A DNA stretch of 9,985 nt from Bacilli bacterium (GTDB lineage Bacteria > Bacillota_I > Bacilli_A > RFN20 > CAG-826), in assembly GCA_024413875.1 (NCBI GenBank), contig JAKSVY010000053.1, forward strand, positions 1 through 9,985, in the 5' to 3' direction. Position numbers and translations under genes: made by a program. The notes under the pieces were generated by a model that searched no databases, was not told the DNA's origin, and worked only from the letters and a program-made list of their open reading frames with translations. Positions 7,304-9,985 of this stretch are shown piece after piece. How positions within the stretch are numbered: the first letter of the stretch is position 1; the number at the start of each line of letters is the position of its first letter.

Positions 7304-7332
7304 AATATATTTTTTTAACTGGGTTTAATAAA
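7304..7332 (-). promoter_or_regulatory. Possible promoter of the GH123-like gene
   Basis: On the minus strand TTTATT (7327-7332) and TATATT (7304-7309) are spaced by 17 bases, with the palindrome at 7314-7328 inside the spacer. That mirrors the layout at the transporter promoter. The -35 match is poor (3/6) and the region is AT-rich, so other -10 choices exist. Confidence 0.3.
7314..7328. promoter_or_regulatory. Candidate operator, copy 2: TTTAAC-N3-GTTTAA
   Basis: The plus strand reads TTTAACTGGGTTTAA, matching the minus-strand copy at 3260-3274 (TTAAACTGGGTTTAA) at 14 of 15 positions, including the asymmetric TGG centre. It lies in the 138-base divergent region, seven bases upstream of the -35 of the ATPase promoter and inside the possible promoter of the GH123-like gene. 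One bound protein could therefore affect both directions. TGG reads toward the ATPase here and toward the binding protein at copy 1. Confidence 0.7.
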
Positions 7333-7335
7333 ATA

Positions 7336-7364
7336 ATGAAAATAATATTTTTTGTTTGTATAAT
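7336..7364 (+). promoter_or_regulatory. Promoter of the ATPase-GH36 operon
   Basis: A perfect -10 box TATAAT (7359-7364) lies 17 bases after ATGAAA (7336-7341), a 4/6 match to the -35 consensus. Transcription would start near 7371, so the leader before the ATG at 7386 would be only about 15 bases and begins almost at the GGAGG ribosome binding site. Confidence 0.6.
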
Positions 7365-7371
7365 ATTACGT

Positions 7372-7376
7372 GGAGG
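7372..7376 (+). promoter_or_regulatory. Ribosome binding site deciding the ATPase start
   Basis: GGAGG stands nine bases before the ATG at 7386-7388. The earlier in-frame ATG at 7356 overlaps the region of the -10 box and cannot be the start of a transcript from this promoter. Confidence 0.8.
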
Positions 7377-7385
7377 ATTACTTTT

Positions 7386-8744
7386 ATGAGATGGCCTTGG
7401 CAAAAAGTTAGTGCAGAAGAAATTGAGAAAGCTTTTCAGGATAAAACCCTTCCTGGACCTTATGATGATCAATATGTTCTTCTTCAAAATATAAACAAAG
7501 TTTATGACAATAAATTCCACGCAGTTTATGATTTTTCATTATGCATTAAAAAGAAAGAATTTATTGTTTTCGTTGGACCTTCAGGTTGTGGTAAATCTAC
7601 CACACTTAGAATGATTGCAGGTCTTGAAGATATTTCTTCAGGAAACTTGTATATTAATGGTGAACTCGCTAACAATCTTTTATCAAAAGATAGAGATATC
7701 GCGATGGTTTTCCAAAACTATGCCTTATATCCAAACATGACAGTTTTCGATAATATGGCATTTGCTCTTAAAGTAAGACACTTTCCAAAAAACATTATTA
7801 AAGAAAGAGTAGAAGAAGCTGCTCGTATCCTTGAAATTAGTGACCAATTAAAGAAAAAACCAAAAGAACTTTCTGGTGGTCAAAGACAACGTGTTGCGTT
7901 AGGACGTTCTATTGTTAGAAACGCTCGTATTTTCTTGATGGATGAACCATTATCTAACCTTGATGCTAAACTTCGTGTTCAAATGAGAAGTGAAATCATC
8001 GATTTACATAGAAAATTAAACGCTACAACAATCTATGTTACTCACGACCAAACCGAAGCTATGACAATGGCAGACCGTATCGTTGTTATGAAGCTTGGTT
8101 ATATCCAACAAATCGGAACACCAATGGAAATCTATCAACATCCTGCTAATCTTTTCGTTGCATCATTCATTGGATCTCCTGCTATGAATTTAATTAAGGG
8201 AACATATGATAAAGGTGTTGTTACATTTGCTGATGGTGCAACATTAAATTTACTTCCTGAACAAGTTAAGGCTCATGATAATTTCTATGCTGAAATGCTT
8301 GCTCAAGAAACAAAAGAACTCCCAGATTATTTAGCAGAGTTAGATAAAGAAAAGAATGAATTTGAAAATTCAAAGAAGAAACATTCTGCAAAAGATGTCG
8401 CAGAATTTAATGAAAAATATGAGAAGTTATCTAAAGATAAGAAAGACTTAGTTGCTAAGTTAGACACTATTGTTAAAGGCGCTCCACATGAAGTAGTTAT
8501 GGGTATTAGACCTGAAAACATTTTAGAAGCTAATAAGTCAGATAAAGATGCTCTTGATGTTAAGGTTCGTTTATCAGAACTTTTAGGTGACCAATATTAC
8601 ATTCACTTTGATTTCGGTGGTAAAGATATCTTATCTAAGATTTCAGCTGAAAAAGAAATTGAATCTGGTTCTGAAATCAAATTAAAATTCAACAAAGAAA
8701 AGGTTCACCTTTTTGATGTAGATTCTGAAATCACTATTTATTAA
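7386..8744 (+). CDS. Carbohydrate ABC importer ATP-binding subunit (MalK/UgpC/MsmK family) with an inserted charged segment
   Basis: This cytoplasmic ATPase drives CUT1 sugar importers and almost certainly serves the permeases at 1-1609. All nucleotide-binding motifs are intact: Walker A GPSGCGKS (64-71), Q-loop Q110, signature LSGGQ (162-166), Walker B IFLMDEP with E187, D-loop SNLDA and switch H220. The C-terminal regulatory half follows, with FIGSPAMN (261-268), GIRPENI (373-379) and a final TOBE-like stretch. At 452 residues it is about 75-80 longer than typical MsmK/MalK. The excess is an N-terminal extension of about 25 residues (beginning MRWPWQ) and a Lys/Glu-rich insert at about 293-362, predicted to be helical, between the two halves of the regulatory domain. 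It heads its own plus-strand unit with the GH36 gene instead of joining the permease operon. Confidence 0.96.
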   Translation: MRWPWQKVSAEEIEKAFQDKTLPGPYDDQYVLLQNINKVYDNKFHAVYDFSLCIKKKEFIVFVGPSGCGKSTTLRMIAGLEDISSGNLYINGELANNLLSKDRDIAMVFQNYALYPNMTVFDNMAFALKVRHFPKNIIKERVEEAARILEISDQLKKKPKELSGGQRQRVALGRSIVRNARIFLMDEPLSNLDAKLRVQMRSEIIDLHRKLNATTIYVTHDQTEAMTMADRIVVMKLGYIQQIGTPMEIYQHPANLFVASFIGSPAMNLIKGTYDKGVVTFADGATLNLLPEQVKAHDNFYAEMLAQETKELPDYLAELDKEKNEFENSKKKHSAKDVAEFNEKYEKLSKDKKDLVAKLDTIVKGAPHEVVMGIRPENILEANKSDKDALDVKVRLSELLGDQYYIHFDFGGKDILSKISAEKEIESGSEIKLKFNKEKVHLFDVDSEITIY

Positions 8745-8753
8745 AATATAGTT

Positions 8754-9985
8754 ATGAAAAACCAATTACTTAATTTTGCACATAATGGAGTTCTCCTTTC
8801 TTTTGAGTTACAAGAAAATGGAAGGATTTTCCTTTTATATGCTGGTAAAGAAAGAAAATACAAAAAGATTCCTGATGATCAAAAGTATTTTCGTGTTCTT
8901 GTTGATGTTGATATGGTTGAAGATACAAGAAACAATCATTTTGGTCTTAAATCAGTTAATTCAGCTTATGGAATTACTTATAAATATGTCTCACATAGAG
9001 AATCTATCAACTCTTTAGGATATGAAGTAGTTATTGTTACAAGAAATGAATACTTAGAAGTTGAAACCCATTATCAATTTTATAATGATGTATCAGGCTT
9101 ATCTTCTTTTAACATAGTTAAAAATATTTCTAATAAGAACGTTACATTAACTTATGTATCGAGTTTTGTAATCCTTGGTTTGTGGAAGACTAACACTCCA
9201 GGATTATCTTTATATCACTCAGTTAATTCATGGCATTGTGAAGCTCAATGGATTAAAGATTCGTTTAATAGATTGGGCTTATTTACTGGAAACGATTGGT
9301 TCTCAAATAAGCGTTATTCAATTAACAACACTGGTAGCTGGTCAACAAAAGATCATCTTCCAATGATGGTAATTGAAGATAAGAAAAATAAAGAAAGCAC
9401 ATTAGTTCAAATTGAAAACAACGGATCTTGGCATTTAGAACTTGGGGATACCTTTGGCTATATGTATTATTTAGCAAGTGGGCCTGAATTTAATGATAAT
9501 GCTTGGAAGAAAGTGTTATCACCAAATGAAACATTTACATCTTGCCAAGCTACATTAACTTATGGTGATTCTTTCGAAAAAGTAATGCAAGAAATCACCT
9601 TAATTCGTCGTAGATATCGTAGACCAAATAAAGATGATGTTGAATTACCAGTTATCTTTAATGACTACATGCATGCTTTATGGGACACTCAAACAACTGA
9701 ACTTATCACCCCTTTAGTGGATATTGCAAGTGAAGTCGGTTCAGATATTTTCTGTATGGATGCTGGTTGGTTTGCTTTAGGAAACGATTGGTGGAAAATT
9801 GTTGGTGAGTGGAAAGAATACGAACCCAATTTCCCTAATGGTGGACTTCGTGGGGTTTGCGATTACATTCGCTCAAAAGGAATGAAACCAGGACTTTGGA
9901 TTGAACCTGAAGCAGTTGGTGTTGATTCTCCAATTGCAAAAGACTTTAAAGATGGAAGTTTCTTTAAGGCTAATGGGGCAAATGT
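8754..9985 (+). CDS. Alpha-galactosidase family protein, GH36 (partial, C-terminus beyond right edge)
   Basis: This enzyme likely removes a terminal alpha-linked galactose or N-acetylgalactosamine from the imported sugar. The 410 complete codons in the window hold the N-terminal beta-sandwich (about 1-280) and the first part of the catalytic barrel. Barrel landmarks are IFNDYMHALWD (301-311), DIFCMDAGWF (331-340), GEWKEYEPNFPNG (351-363), YIRSKGMKPGLW (371-382) and EPEAV (384-388). The catalytic nucleophile and acid/base Asp lie downstream, off the right edge. The DAGWF form, in place of DDGWF of classical bacterial alpha-galactosidases, suggests a different GH36 subgroup, so galactose specificity is not certain. 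There is no signal peptide, so it acts in the cytoplasm. The ATG is nine bases after the ATPase stop with no Shine-Dalgarno sequence visible, implying translational coupling in one operon. Confidence 0.92.
   Translation, partial: MKNQLLNFAHNGVLLSFELQENGRIFLLYAGKERKYKKIPDDQKYFRVLVDVDMVEDTRNNHFGLKSVNSAYGITYKYVSHRESINSLGYEVVIVTRNEYLEVETHYQFYNDVSGLSSFNIVKNISNKNVTLTYVSSFVILGLWKTNTPGLSLYHSVNSWHCEAQWIKDSFNRLGLFTGNDWFSNKRYSINNTGSWSTKDHLPMMVIEDKKNKESTLVQIENNGSWHLELGDTFGYMYYLASGPEFNDNAWKKVLSPNETFTSCQATLTYGDSFEKVMQEITLIRRRYRRPNKDDVELPVIFNDYMHALWDTQTTELITPLVDIASEVGSDIFCMDAGWFALGNDWWKIVGEWKEYEPNFPNGGLRGVCDYIRSKGMKPGLWIEPEAVGVDSPIAKDFKDGSFFKANGAN

Noticed and set aside
7356..7385. ATPase start at the earlier ATG (7356-7358)
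   Set aside because: It overlaps the region of the TATAAT box, and the strong GGAGG points to the ATG at 7386.
7251..7520. Minus-strand open frame of 89 codons across the divergent promoter region
   Set aside because: It covers the operator and promoter, runs antisense into the ATPase, and its translation is an Ile/Phe/Asn-rich product of AT-rich DNA.
1..9985. Non-coding RNA genes, riboswitches, CRISPR, insertion sequences or phage features
   Set aside because: Both intergenic regions are short (185 and 138 bases) and are accounted for by promoters, palindromes and a terminator; no direct-repeat arrays, transposase motifs or tRNA-like structures were seen.

Overview
The window is a carbohydrate import and degradation locus from an AT-rich, low-GC Gram-positive type bacterium. 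Supporting this: strong AGGAGG-type ribosome binding sites, a lipoprotein-type solute-binding protein instead of a periplasmic one, and Lys/Asn/Ile-rich proteins. Tryptophan is encoded by TGG throughout and standard stops are used, so the code is the ordinary bacterial one. A gut member of Bacilli near Erysipelotrichales or Mollicutes-related lineages would fit, but this placement is inference.

Layout. Positions 1-3228 (minus strand) hold a three-gene transporter operon, transcribed as solute-binding lipoprotein, MalF-like permease, MalG-like permease. The last gene runs off the left edge. Positions 3229-3413 are intergenic and unusually dense in signals: a good minus-strand promoter, a perfect 15-bp palindrome between its -35 and -10 boxes, two copies of a different palindrome upstream of the -35, and the terminator of the next gene. 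Positions 3414-7247 (minus) encode a 1277-residue exported protein with a GH123-like (DUF4091) catalytic domain, preceded by three tandem beta-sandwich modules and a separate N-terminal domain. Positions 7248-7385 are a divergent intergenic region with a second copy of the 15-bp palindrome and a plus-strand promoter. Positions 7386-8744 (plus) encode the sugar-import ATPase, followed nine bases later by a GH36 alpha-galactosidase family enzyme that runs off the right edge.

How they work together (inference from families and context). The secreted GH123-like protein would trim an extracellular glycan. The lipoprotein would capture the released oligosaccharide, and the two permeases plus ATPase would import it. 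The cytoplasmic GH36 enzyme would remove a terminal alpha-linked galactose or N-acetylgalactosamine. The near-identical palindrome in both regulatory regions suggests that all transcription units answer to one regulator, which is not encoded in the window. GH123 next to GH36 points toward a host-type glycan carrying beta-GalNAc and alpha-Gal/GalNAc, such as a globo-series or Forssman-like chain, but the substrate is not proven by sequence.

There is no gene-free stretch longer than 300 bases. I see no tRNA, rRNA, insertion sequence, CRISPR array or attachment site.
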